A DNA stretch of 64,000 bases. Source: Byssothecium circinans. Lineage: Eukaryota > Ascomycota > Dothideomycetes > Pleosporales > Massarinaceae. The notes below the pieces were generated by a model. The model was not told the DNA's origin and did not search any database. It saw nothing but the letters and a program-made list of their open reading frames with translations. The position numbers and the translations under genes are program-made. The DNA lies in assembly GCA_010015675.1 (NCBI GenBank), contig ML977011.1, positions 291,472 through 355,471 of the forward strand, given 5' to 3'. Positions within the stretch are counted from its first letter, which is position 1; the number at the start of each line of letters is the position of its first letter. Positions 11,303 through 24,438 of this stretch are shown piece by piece.

Positions 11303-11875
11303 GGTAGGTAAGAGGAAGAGGACGAAAAGGCACCTCTCAGCCACCTACCATTAACGAGAGCCTGCGGTTAGCGGAGGAGTCAGCAGGCTGAGTCTTTTGG
11401 AGTGTGCGTTAGTCAAAGGTAATAAAACTAAAGTCTACTGTTCTAAATAGCTGTGTTTAAAAATACGATTACCGCACGTTTAGGCCTAGTTAAACACCTA
11501 ATTTAATTTGGCAAAATGGCACGTCACGCACACTAAGAGGCAATGGTGCGAATATGGCACCTAGGAACGAGCAAGCTTCTACTGAAAGGTCCATCCGTAC
11601 TAGTAAGCAGCCTTCTCTTAGCCTAGTGGGATCAGGGATGTCGAAGCCAAAGAGCACTTCCTCACATGCACGCAAGAGAACTTCACTCTGGTAATGAGAT
11701 ACATATACAATATATAACTAACCCTACAGTTTGCCACTTCTATTACATACAACCCCAGACCCACACTCAAACCCAAAAAGAACGCCAGTAATGCACCATC
11801 GCCGAGCCCCAGAACGCCTCCAAAAATACGAACCCAAAAACAAAGACAAAAATTCAGTCCACTTCTCCCCACACC
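11303..11875. other. AT-rich flank of CSF1
   Basis: The rest of the repeat island and the CSF1 3' region. A 47-codon frame at 11554-11697 starts MAPRNEQASTERS and has no recognisable family. Nothing here is supported as a gene. Confidence 0.4.
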
Positions 11876-14800
11876 TCACGAACTCCCCAAAATCCGCTTA
11901 TACGAATCCTCCACCTCCCTCGCCACCTCCAACAACGATACGATAACAATCTGATGCGTCACATTCGGCAAGCGATCCCTATGCAACCCAATCCACTCCA
12001 ACGGCGGCGTCGCCTCGCCCATATCGCGTAGCTGCGGCGTTTCAATCAACGGCGGCTCGAGTGCTCTGTACTCGTACCTGCTCTGTGGGACATTGACAAC
12101 AGCTGTAATTTTTTCCTGGCCGGGTAATTGTTTCGGCGTGGTGGTGCTTTCTTTTGTGGACGGGGAAGCCTCGGGGGATGAGTGGGAGGGTTTGGTGCTG
12201 GAAGAAGAGGGTGGATCTGGGGTCGCGGATGTGGATGTGGATGGGGAGGCTGTGGGTTGGTTGGAGGAGATTTTGATGTTGGATTCGGGAAGGGGTTTTC
12301 CGAGGCGGGAGGCTAGTGTGCGGGAGTGGTTTGACCACATTGTTCTGATGAAGGAGATGCGACTGTAGTTCCATCCCACGTCGACTTTGCCTTCCAAGGA
12401 ACTCTTGAACACGTAGTCGATACTGCTACTCTGCGGTGCTTGCCATGTATGCATTGTAGCTACCACCTTCGGCACCCTCAAGATTGTTCCTCCGCGTGCA
12501 GTTTTGACGTTCTCGACGACGTCTTCGACTGTCAGGTCGGCGGTGGGATTGCTGCTGCGGTCTCGTGGTGATGAGATGGGTGATAGGGCGACAGAGAGCT
12601 GTCCTAGTGTTAGACCGAGGCCGGAGTGGATCTTTCCGCGCTCGAGAGCGACGGCGAAGCGTGCTTGCGCGTCGGCGACCGTAAGTAGAAGGATTTGAGT
12701 ATCGACAAAGGTGGAGGGGAAGACGCCGAAATTGATGGAGCGAAGTGAGACGACCACATCGGTATGAAGGGAAATGGGAGCTTTGACTGTGTCGTCGCCT
12801 GGTTTAGAGGAGACCATGCTTGTCGACATCGAGCGCCCATAAGGTTGAAAGACTGATGACTTGCGGCGGAGAAACTTCTCGATGTCGCGGAGCGACTGCT
12901 TATACGCTTGTTGGTTCTCTTGAATCAGGCGTTCGACTGCTTGCCAGAGAGCGAGTCCTTGAGCGGCAGATGTGGCGTGGCAGAAGACGTGCACTTTGTC
13001 GCCGTCGAGAATGGCGACGAGGCGGTCGCGAGATCCTTGGCTTTGTTCGCGGACGTTGTACATCAAGAAATCAAAGTTGGCTATATCTGCAATGACGAAG
13101 GCTTGGTAGTCGAAGCCGGCTTTGACGCGTAGTTGACTGAAACCTAGTGATGCTTGGATAAGCGGCGTTTGTCGTCCACCCGATTCTTTTGAAGGCCAGC
13201 TGATAGAAGTTCGCACTTTGACACCTCCGAGCTCGACAAAACCACTGGTACGTCCCGTGCTTTGGAGGCCGATCTTTTCAACGCCGATGCACAGATTCTG
13301 TTCCCAGTCTGTACCCTTCTTTGACGATGCCCACATGTTGTGAACATTGAGCGAAGTTTTTCCGATTGCCTGTCCAAGGTCAAGCTCCACGGAAATGTCG
13401 GCGATGGCTACATTGGCGTTCCATGGAAATGCCGTTGCCGCCGTGACCTGTTGATACCGCTGCATTAGGAACTCTTGTGGCTCTTGGTTGATGTTTGTCG
13501 TGGGAGGCTTAGACGCACGGCGTATCTCAGGCGGGACCCAGATTTCTCTGAACAACAGGAAGTCCTGAAGCTGACGAGCGTTAATTTGTAGAGCCATCGG
13601 GTTGATCTTGAGAATCGCCGAGATACCACTAGTCCCGCTCAAATGCTTGCTGTTCATCAAAGATAGAACTACAGAGTCGACATTAAACCCGAACGTAGAT
13701 TCTCGCGAATAAACATGCTGCACTACTGCTTCTAGCTTCTCGAATGTGGCAGACGCAGCAAAGAAGTGGCCATGTTCCTGAGATTTGACGCTGTTGACCG
13801 TAATGTAAATGTCTTCGAGCTTGGCAATAGCTGCCACACGCGCGATTGGTTGGCAGCTAAGACTGAACTCTTGCTTGCAGATGCGAAGTCCGAGGTTCAG
13901 ACGCGTTCGACCCAACAGTGTGCTTGGGTCAGCTGTAATGAAATTATCATCCTCGAGAAGCTTCACGGTTGTTTTTGGCTGGATGTCAGCTTCCTTCGGT
14001 TTTGCTGATGCTGCGGAGGTAGGAGGCTCTTCGTCCTTCTCGCGAACCACTTCCTTGATGCTTTCAGAGATCTCGATAATGACCGGCACAACGGTGGGAA
14101 ACAGAGTATTGCTAGACCCATCAATTTTCAACTCGGCGTTTAGCGACGGCTCATGTGCTTCTTCATCGCGATATTCCACTTTGAGCGCTATGCCCGGAGC
14201 CCTCAGATCCATACTACTCTTAGACGTGTCGCCAACGAATTGGCTATACCGACCTTTCTGCTGTGAGCGGCTTTCTTTTGCGCCTTGATCCGGCGCTGTC
14301 TCGCTGCCATTGATATGAACCACAGCACCAGCAAAATTTGCATCAACCAAGAGTGAGGCCAAGCGCTTGTTGCCAAAGGGATTCTTCCGTTGCGCCCCGC
14401 TTGTTGTGGGTGTAGTGTTCCAATTGGCTGATGCGCTACGAAATTTCTTGCCTGCGAGGGCGATGGACCGTTCGATGACATTAGCTGGCAGAATGAAGCG
14501 AGAATCGAGCTGTAGGTGGAGAGATTTCCCTGCCGCTTGGAAAGCGACATTACGAGCATCCTTGGTAGAGCTGTACGCCACATTGAAGACGACCTCGGGA
14601 AGCAGCGCAGAGTTTGGCGATCGTACACTCTTCTCTGCTGATACCGGAACCATTTGCAGGTTCATATCCTCAATCATCAAGCGCGCCGCATCATTCTTGC
14701 GTGTCGATAAATCCACCCTTCTGAAAGATAAGACAAGATCTTCCGACTCTGTTCTTGGGAACGGGGCAATCGACGTCCCAACGATCCAGCTGACCTGTAT

Positions 14801-17800
14801 GTTGAGCAATTCGAGAGAATACGTGGAAGTGAACAAAACCCCTGAGCTCACGCTTTCGTTCTCGTTGTTACCTTCACTTTTGACGCTCGGAGCTCGCTTG
14901 TTGGAAAGTTTGCTTCTGTTGTGACGCAGTCTCTTCAAGTACTTCTTTTCCTTTGACAGATCCAAGTCTTTGATTTTGTCCTGAAGATGGTTCATGACAT
15001 CCACTACCGCAGAGGCCGTATCAGCGAAGATGTTGACTTCGAGCCCAGAGCTGTTTACTCGGAACACCCGCCGTGTAGAGCCATGGTCTTCCTGCGCCGT
15101 AGCTTGGAACATGGCACTAAACGTCAAATTGCCACAGCGACGTATGGACTCAGCATCCGACAAAGTCATCTCAACGCTAATCTCGTGCATCAGCACGATA
15201 GCTTCTGGCAAATCAAGGACCGCCTTGTCTGGGCCGATATTGGAAGCTTTCAATTGTATGGAAGACAGCCGCACGGCAAGATTCGCCGTCGGTGAATCGA
15301 GATGTTGTCCTGGAGCGTTTGCGAGAATGTTGAGTCCGGAAAGAGTCATTTGAACCCCAAAAACGATATCTCGTGATGTGGAAGGAGACTTCGCAACCGG
15401 AGCATGAGCGGACTTGGGGAAAAGCTCGTCAATGTGATTCCTCAGCACCTCTATGTCATCCTGAATAGCATTGACCACGTTCGAGATTTCCGGCTTGTTG
15501 ATGGTTGCCACGAGTGCTTGGACTTCAGAAGCTTGCAGAGTGATAGTCTCAATGATTCCTGTAGCAGAAACTCTTGTTGTATTCCCCGCGTTCGTCACCG
15601 AAAGTCGACCGTTCACAGGAGGGAGCTCAAGCGAGCTGACAGTGTTGGATTGTTCCATCAAGCTACTGAGCATCCTATGTGTATGTCCAGCTAGATCGTA
15701 GTCGACTTGGAGCGTAATATTATGACCTAGCGTAGGAACTACGGAGATTCGACCTATCGAGCCGGAAATAGACCAGGTGAGCGACTGCAAAAGTGCTAGA
15801 TCGACCTGATATCCGTCCATGAGTAGAGCGAGGGTTACATTGGGTAACTGAGATGGTTTTTCGGGGTTTTCGTCTTTACCGCCAGAATCTGATTTTGACG
15901 CCTTCTGCATCGCAGTAGCTTGTTTGTGGAAGTACGCAACTTCATCTCGAACCACGGCATCTGCAACTTCAAGTAGGCCAAGTACATTCTCCTCAACGCG
16001 TAGTCTGATCATACGGCTTGCACCAGCCACTCTGATTCTGTCGGGGACTGTGCTGCCTTCTCCGTATTCCTGGTGGGAGAAGTATAGGCTCGGTCGGTCG
16101 AAGTCTGATTTCAGTAGAAGGCGCGATCGCGAGTGTAGCAGCATCAGAGCTTGATGTAGATGAGCGTGTACCGATACTGTCTGCCCTTCTCTTGAGGCTC
16201 GGTCATCTGCACTCACCACGGATAGTCGCAGGCGTCGTCCGATAGCCTTCATTTGTACGTTGATCGTGTCAAGCGACAGCTCAGCTTTTTCAGTGACGTA
16301 GATGATATGCAGACTGCGATCAAAAGCCTGGTTCTCCTCCTCGATAGGAAAGCGCGGAGCGACATCGAGTGTATGTTTGAGGTTCTCCTTTTGAAACCTT
16401 CCAATGAGGGTTTCGATGAGTTCGCATATCTCCCAGTGTACGTGGACGGAGGTCTGCCTAGCATTGATCTGTACAATTGTAGTTTGCTTTGGGACTTCTG
16501 TTCCAGTGACCATGAGGCCGGTGGGCTCAGGAGGAGGGAGAAGAGCAACATTGATGGCGAGGATCTGTAAACCAACCTCACTTTGGTTGGGGCCAGGATC
16601 CAAGATTAGCTTGGCACCTGCGGATTTGATGTCAAGATAGAGTGGAGCCGGAAGAGATTCGTCCAGTGGATCTGCAACCTTTCCGGATAGCATTTTCATA
16701 GCTAAGCTCTTTCTCACATGCTCCAGATCCCATGTACGCCATTGATCCCACATGGTAATGATCTGTTCTTCTGCGTTCTCTGGACAGTGCAGGGATTGCT
16801 TAGAAATGCAGTCAAGAATGGTTTCCCTTTCAGAGTCTAACAGACTTCGCCAGGTGCGGCGGAATCGAGAGATAATTTTCCAGGAATCGTGACTACGCAA
16901 GTGGTCTCTAACCGCGCGGAGAGCGTAGGACATTTTGGTCAAGAAAGCGGGATCTCGGAATCGATCTTGTACACTTGTCAAATACCACGCAAGGTAACGC
17001 AGGCGTGCATGTTGTCTCTCTTGAATATTTGCGAATCCCGTGGCAAGGTCTTCCCCAAGCAGGGCGGTTCGGTGTATGAGCGATGCTAAGTATTCGACCT
17101 TTCGGCTTGCAGTCGCTGTTTCAAAGGCCCTGAAGTTCACATTGACGGATGTCTCTTTGCTCTTGAGCATCCATACGAGCAGGTCTCTGACCTCAGCTTG
17201 AACTGCTACATCATCGTTCGACTCGCGCGTATTCCTCTCGGTGATAGAAATGCCAAGCGAACCCAAAGTGGTATGCATTGACACGGAGTTCTCGCCGGCA
17301 CGATCGCCGGGAAAATTCTTGATGCGGGCGGCTGTTCTCAGCTGGTTGAGAATTACGTCATATTGGTCTTTGCCAGCATCGATCTCATTCTGAAATCGAA
17401 GGTGCAAGAAAGGAACGCGTACGTTAAACTCTAGTGACGCACCCTTCCCTTCGCGACGCTTTTGGTGATCGAGGATTTTGGTCATAACATTGACTTGAAA
17501 GGAATCCAAGAGATCCTCCGGCTGTCGCGGTTGTAAGAGGTCAACCAAATTTGAAATGCAACGTACGAATGCTGGGGTACAATAAAGTCGCAGGCCTGGT
17601 TCGGTGTCAACGAGAAGACTGGTGTGCTCGAAGCTTTCATCAAAATGCTTTGAAGACACGTCATTGAATACCACCTCATCTTCACCTTCGTCTTCCATTG
17701 ATCGAGGGGACAATTTTGGAAATTCTGGCACGTCAGACATGTCCGGTTCCATGAGATCGAGTGGGAAATAGGGAGCTGCGAGGGAGCTTGATAGAGCCAC

Positions 17801-20800
17801 CGATGAAGGTGTAAGCTTCCTCCGCACTTTCTCTTCTTTGCCGATAATGGCGTCGTATCTGCTGGGGCTGGGTTCTCGGGGCGGGGAGTTCTCCAGAAAG
17901 GTCTGACTCTTACTCGAACTTGCTGTGTCACGGCTTCTTCGAGGGCGATGAGCTGAGCGTAGACTATCGCGAATAGAGCTGCTAGACATAGACCGTGAAG
18001 GAGAAACACGCTTCTGCCGAGCACGGGCTGGGCTCGAATTGGAAGAGTAACCTGACACTGTGGAGGTGATGGAGCTAGACCTGGGCTGATTCAAGAAAAT
18101 CGGAGGTGGAATCTCAGGATATTGCATTGCTGGAGATCGAACGTTTTGATTTCGGGGTCGTTGGTGGAAAGAAGACGTAGGGTAGTCCATAAGCATAAAG
18201 TAAGTGCGATTTGTCCTGATGTCCTCCTGCTGCATATGATTTTGCTGTAGCCTTCTTTCTTCAGTGAAATCGAGCTTCCGTTTTAGCATATTAAGTCTAA
18301 GGGTAGTCTGTAGAAAGGCATGAGTTTCTACAAATCGTCTCTCACCCTTTGGGATCCTGTGCCGCGAAGCAGACTGTGCGTCAACAGCTCCCACCGTGAG
18401 CTCCGGCACCCAAGCACTCAACCGCTGCGAGAAGGTTGGGCCTGCAAGATCATTGAAGTCAAGTTTGATATGACCGGTGCTGACGAGCATCACTTCTTGG
18501 GCGACGTGGAACCAGATGTGAACATCGTCAGTTCTCAGGCGTAGGAAAGTTGAGTCGTGGATGACTAAAGGCTGTGCAATCGGAAGAGTATTTTCGTCAT
18601 CATCGAACGTGAAAGCAAATGAACGGGCGGCACCTATAGCCTTGTCCACAAAGTCAGTTGTGCATTCTCCAGAGATCCTGCCCACGTCAAAATCCCAGTT
18701 GCAGACATAAGTAGGTTCTGTAGGTGGAAGACCGAAAAGACGATGACCATAAATGACGATCGACTCAATGAAAACCTCAGTTTGGCCGCCAGCATCATTG
18801 AGGCGATCGGTACTGGTGACTGATGCGCCGAGAGAGAGGCCGATGGGGCTGAAGTTCACCATGAGGTCCATATAGTAATTGGTGAACCTCAAATCAGCGG
18901 AAATGAAAGGCAATTCGGCTCGAACACTGTTCTCGGCTGAGTATAAATTGGAAGGTAGCACCGCGACCGCATCATCGACTGAGATGCTGAGAATAACATC
19001 AAGATCGCTCGATAGTTTTGCGGGTTCATTCTCTGGTGCTGTTCCACCACCTGGAAGGCCATTGTTCGATAGTCCTTGGAATTCCTCAAGAGTCTTGAAG
19101 TGCATGTCCTCACCGAAGTAGTTGTCCTTCAGCTTCATAAAGTGATGTACGAGCCAGCCATAGAGCTCGACATGTAGCTTCTCAGCCCGCAAGTCCATGA
19201 AAAGCGTATCGGTATTCATTGGTGACGTCTCACTCATGTATGTGTGGCTGCCAGTCAAGGTCAACCCACCTAATTGCGCTAAATCCTTTGATTCGGCGAA
19301 TGTTGTGATTGTATTCTGTGACGACGTGCGAACTTCGAGGCCCATATCCTCACCCTGTACATCGAATCGTATCTCATTCTGTTTTGGCCTGAACTTGTCT
19401 AACGGGATGAGAACATCGCCATGCAAACGTTGGCCGTATAGCATAATGAAGTTGTTTTCGTCTAGTTCAGTTGGATTGTTGATAATATTGGAGTCGTTGG
19501 TGTTTAGGTAGATTTTGAAGTTCGAAAAGTCGATGTTCAGCATGTACTGAAATGGCACGAAAGTGAAATAGTTGGGAAGAGGACCCGTTCCCCAATCGGT
19601 CACAAGGTCTGTGAGTAGAAACAAATGATCTCTGAGCAGGAAAAGTTCGAGGTCTCGACACGAGATATTGAAAGCCCATTTCCTCAGACTATTCCAGCTG
19701 ATAGGGTTCGACAGGTCGCAGTCGAGCGCAAGTGCACCTGAACGCCAAAGCAATCCATGGTTGACACTCGAAGATATTTCCGAGCTGATGATATCGACGT
19801 CCAGTTTGTTTTGGAATCCCTTTTCGGAGGCGACCATGTCCATCGAGTAGTTGATCGAAGAGTTTCCAGAAACTTTGATGTCAATCCATGCAAAAGGCCG
19901 AACGTTCTGTCCAGAAGCGGCAGTGTCGCGTGGCTTCCCTCGAATTGATTTCCTTCTCGGTTTCGCTTTTCCTTTCGCTTTATCATCCTTGCCCTTGCCA
20001 ACCACAGCCTCTGCCTTCCCTTTCCACTTCCAGTCTTTTGAAGGCTCACGAATTGGTATTCGAAGCACTGTCTCCTCTTCGATGCCTAGATAAAGCTTGA
20101 AGTTGGAAAGGACGCGAGTGTCTCCAGGCTCTAGAGGCGATGCTGGCACTGCGTCAACATGAGCCCCAGGAAAAAAGATGTTTTGGAACACGGCTCGATG
20201 CCGGTCGGCCCATGGTCCGTAAACGATGACGCCCCCGTAAACTTGGATATCCATGCCGTACTCAGGTGGAATACTGCCATTGATGTCTCCATGCCGGCCT
20301 TGATCGACATATGTACTATCGTCGATCTCGGTTGGCATTGGACCCGGGAGGTCCCAGTAAAAGCTGATGTTGACGCATGGGCAATCCGCAATGAGGGATG
20401 ACTTTGCATACTCGATAGGGTCCCATTCGCCATGAGCATCCTTTTGACTGTCGTCAAGATAACGAGTAAGCCCTTTCCACTTTTCCTGGCCAGGAAAATG
20501 CCACTGTGAGGGAAATATGCCATGATTCTGGCCGGCGCTAGCATTTGGGTGAGTGTGGATTGAGTCAGTAGACTTGGCGAATAGACCAGATAGGCGTGGA
20601 ATGCGCAACTTTCGTCTCCTAGGTTTTTCCGAGTCGGTGTGCTGTTGGTCAACCTCCATGCCTGCCGGAAGATGTTCGGCCTCTTGCTTCAAACGAACAG
20701 CAGAATCAAGTTGTGTGGCCTTGTAATCGGGGTTGGGTTTCATGTGCACCACGGGGCGGGTGATCTGGAAGTTGAAAACCTGCTGATATACATCAAGCGG

Positions 20801-21816
20801 TCCACATGACGATGCATTGAACTCGCCGCTCGCTTTCTCGAATTGGGCGGTGATGACCGACGGCGTGTGCTCGTTTCCCACCACAATGGCGCCTTTTGCG
20901 CAGTCCACATGGATAGGGAGCAGACGAAAAAACGATGGAATCTCGTCCTTCTTCGTGTCCTTCTTCGTGTTTGGCAAGTTCGAGCGGTCCGTTTCAGAGC
21001 GTGCAACGCCACCACCCTCCTTTGCAGGCGACTTTCTGAGCTTATTATGCTGGCCATGTTCCCTGTGTGTGTCGGTTGAAGTTCTATGGGAGGCAGTCGC
21101 CGTAGCTTGCCCATTCTCCTGGTTCACAGAGGCATTATCGGCAGCGGCGCTAGTAGTCTTGCGCTTGATTGCGTCGATGATTCCGTCATATGCTGGACTG
21201 CGATTGTACATGAAGGCCTCCACCCCCGAAATCCTAACCGAGATGCGACATGGCAGTTTCTTAATGGTCGGCTTGCCCCCCTTTTCAGCCTTGTCCGCGG
21301 CCCGATTTTGGGTGCGAGCCTGATTTCTCGATGTTGAGGAAGTCTCTTCGAGATCTTGCGCTTCAGAAGAACGGTCGTCCAGAAAAACATCGGCCTCTTT
21401 CACCCTCCTCAGCCAGTAGTTCCACGTAATGAAGCCACCATGTATGAAGATGGTCTCGTTGTGACCGTGGTACCGTATGTCCTTGAAGAATATGCGGCCC
21501 CCCAGAAGCGATATCTGTAGGGCTTGGATGTCGATGTAGGCTCGGTAGGTGCGCCACGTGTATGTGCGGATGGCGTAGGAGACGAGGGTTGCAAACAGGC
21601 GGTTAAAGTAGAAGAGGAAGAAGATTGTGCTAGCGGATTGGGTCAGCGAGGAGTACGAGTGGGCGTGGTTGCGGTTGAGCAGTAACGTACAGAATGCCGC
21701 AGATGGCGAGTTCAACCAGGTACACCCTACAAAGTCAGCGGGCACAATTACGAACGTGGGTTGCCATACCAATTGAAGGCGGCCTGCTGCCTCAAGGGCT
21801 CCGGAGTGATGGCCAT
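11876..21816 (-). CDS. CSF1: Csf1, bridge-like lipid transfer protein (BLTP1/Tweek family)
   Basis: Csf1 is a very large rod-like protein of the RBG/BLTP group, thought to move phospholipids at ER contact sites; in yeast it supports lipid homeostasis, GPI anchor synthesis and growth at low temperature. Exons 21816-21770 (47 bases), 21726-21691 (36 bases) and a single exon 21629-11876 (9754 bases) give 3278 residues; frames close exactly. The spliced N-terminus is MAITPEPLRQQAAFNW, followed by a membrane anchor, VYLVELAICGILTIFFLFYF. Then comes the family hallmark QISLLGGRIFFKDIRYHGHN and ETIFIHGGFITWNYWLRR. A Ser/Arg-rich disordered insert lies near 17.8-18.2 kb. The conserved C-terminus reads PPLEWIGLHRDRLPNVTHQI. 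An upstream extension of the long frame to 21898 is read-through of intron sequence. No internal lesion was seen. Confidence 0.95.
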
Positions 21817-22293
21817 GGCGATGGCGGGCAGAGGACTGAGCACTGAGCGAGTGGTGGGCGCGGGTCATGGTGGTCACGGTTACGGTCACTGGAGTCACCG
21901 AGGAGTACGCATGGCGGAGCGGGATGTCGCGCAGGTTATGCCCCCAAACCTCCCGGCCGTAATTAAGACCAGAAGATGCAAATGCAAGCAGTTGGGACGG
22001 AAGAGCTCACAAGCTGCAGCATTTGAAGTGTGCAATAATGCGCATGCATTCCCCAGAAGCTAATGACGCGTGTGGGTCAAAGCTTCCTACATTGCGCATC
22101 TGATGCAGTGATCCGTAAACCCACCCACCAAACCACGGCGACGCCTTTTGCTGCACGACATAGCAAGACCCGGTGCCTGTGTACCGCCACCATGCCCGCT
22201 CTCTTCTGCTAAGACCCCGCGGCCTTGGGCATCATCTCCACTCACTCGGTCTGCCGCAGAAGGCCACTCCCACCCCGACACGCCTCCGCAATC
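21817..22293. promoter_or_regulatory. Divergent promoter region, CSF1 / HFL1-like gene
   Basis: A 477-base region between start codons on opposite strands. It must carry both promoters and 5' untranslated regions. No domain-bearing frame lies in it and no particular binding site is claimed. Confidence 0.55.
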
Positions 22294-24438
22294 ATGGCAA
22301 CAGGCACCCTTTTAAAAACGCGGGCTGCCTCTGAAACTTCCCCGGGCGGCACAGGCGACCGCTTTGCCAGTGCCGTCATTATCGTCGCAGGCGTCGCAGC
22401 GCTTGTCGCGAGTCTTTTGACATTTGTCGCTGTTTGGCTCCAGACGTAAGCAACTCACGCCCCAGATACACGCATATACTGAGCTGGACCAGCAAGAACT
22501 ACAGGAAACCGCTCCTGCAGCGATATGTCGTGCGCATCCTCCTCATGGTCCCGATATACGCCGCCTCGTCGTGGGCGAGTCTCGTATCCATCCAGGCATC
22601 CTTTTGGATAGGCCCTTTGAGAGACATCTATGAAGTCAGCTATACTGCTTGTTGAAGTGTGACTGTCTGCTAACATAACAAGGCCTTCACCATCTACACT
22701 TTCTTCCAACTGCTGATCAACTTCATCGGCGGCGAACGAGCCCTCATCATCCTCATGACCGGCCGTGCCCCAAAAGCACACATATGGCCACTGAACCTTG
22801 TCCTTCCCAAAGTCGACATATCGGACCCGCACACCTTCCTCATGATCAAGCGAGGCATTCTGCAGTACACCTGGGTGAAGCCGGCCCTGTCGCTCGCCGC
22901 AGTTATAATGAAGGCAGCACACGTATACAAGGAAGGATATTTGGGAATTGATTCGGGATACCTCTGGAGCGGTATCATCTACAATCTGAGCATCACCATA
23001 AGTCTATATGCGCTCGCTATGTTCTGGGTGTGCATGGTGGCCGATCTCAAGCCCTTTCGACCTATGCCCAAGTTTCTCTGCATCAAAGGAATCATCTTTG
23101 CCTCCTACTGGCAAGGTTTCTTCCTTTCCATCCTGGTCTGGCTCGGCGCCATTCCAGATGACGTTCCAGGCTACAGTGCCGATAACCTTGCTGCCGCCAT
23201 CCAGGACGCTCTCATCTGCTTCGAAATGCCCCTGTTCGCGATATCACACTGGTACGCTTTCTCCTGGCACGACTATGCTGACGACACCATATCCGCCGCC
23301 CGTATGCCCGTCAAATACGCTCTGCGGGACGCCTTTGGACCCAGGGACCTCATCGAGGACACCAAGGATACTTTTGGAGGAAAGCAGTACGAATATCGCT
23401 ACTTTGATGCGAACGACAATGTGCTCGCCCATGAGGATTCATCTTCGAGGACTGCGCGAATGGCTGAGGGCATGCGATATGCCAGAGGTGGCAAAGGGAA
23501 ATACTGGATCCCTAAGCCAGGCCAATCTGAACGTGAGCCTCTGTTGTCAAAAGTCACTTCTGGTCGAGCGAGGACAATGAGTCCAGGACCCCACCGCGCG
23601 CTTGATCCTGCTCATTATGGTACCAACGACGAGTTTGACGAGCCGGAGTTGAATGACGACGATGAGCGACTGTTTGACAAGGCGCGAGCTCTTGAGTTTG
23701 GCGATTGGAATTATCCTGTCATCGAAGCGCACCGGGCCTCACGTGAAACTTCTCTGTACGCCAATCCACCCATATTAACTGGTGCCACCAATCGTCATCT
23801 ACTGCAGCCCACAGAGGTCAACAAGCGAAGGCGAAAGAGTCAAATCAAGGATATACAGCGCTCCGCCGGAAAAGGCAAGCACCGGAGCGCTTCGAGCAGT
23901 ACCAGAGAACCATCTAGCTCAAACTCACACACACCGATTGCCAGCAAGTTGTTACGACAAAAATCATCATCGTCTAGTTCCGCAAAGTCAGACAAGAGTC
24001 AGCTAGTGGATCTGGTGGTGGAGGATCACGAGGCCGAGGACGTCGAGCGTGTTCGAGCGCGCAAGGAAGGCGGTTCTGGCTGGAATGAGGTGCCAGCTAA
24101 GCATTTTGTGTGAGTGATGATCCCATCTCTCGACGTGATGCATCTAACAGTATGATAGGCATGCCTATCCTGAAGAAGGCGAGGACGAGGCAGTAAGAGA
24201 GGGTTTCGACCCAACCAACCCCGAGCCCCATAACCCCGAGCAAGTCCACAATCTTGACTACCCATTCACGACGGAGGAAGGCGAGCAAAGCAAGGACACC
24301 AAACCGCCCATCAACGAAGAAGCCGAACGTTGGGAAGAGCGTGATTACAGCAACGATGCCGACCAAGGCCAGGACCGTGAGAGGAGTCCGCAGTACGGCA
24401 GTTTCAGAGACGAACATAATGCGTGGAACGACAGGTGA
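22294..24438 (+). CDS. Hfl1/TMEM184 (DUF300, organic solute transporter alpha-like) membrane protein
   Basis: A 666-residue protein of the DUF300/TMEM184 family. Yeast and fission yeast Hfl1 sit in the vacuolar membrane and bind Atg8. Exons 22294-22445, 22493-22634, 22683-24109 and 24159-24438 have introns of 47, 48 and 49 bases with GT...AG ends and matching phases. About seven hydrophobic segments lie in the first 290 residues, including FASAVIIVAGVAALVASLLT and YVVRILLMVPIYAASSW. Family stretches are YTFFQLLINFIGGERALIIL and FAISHWYAFSWHDY. The C-terminal half is hydrophilic, Ser-rich and acidic, and may hold an Atg8-interacting motif, which I could not place. The last exon is small and would be missed by reading the long frame alone. 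Confidence 0.9.
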
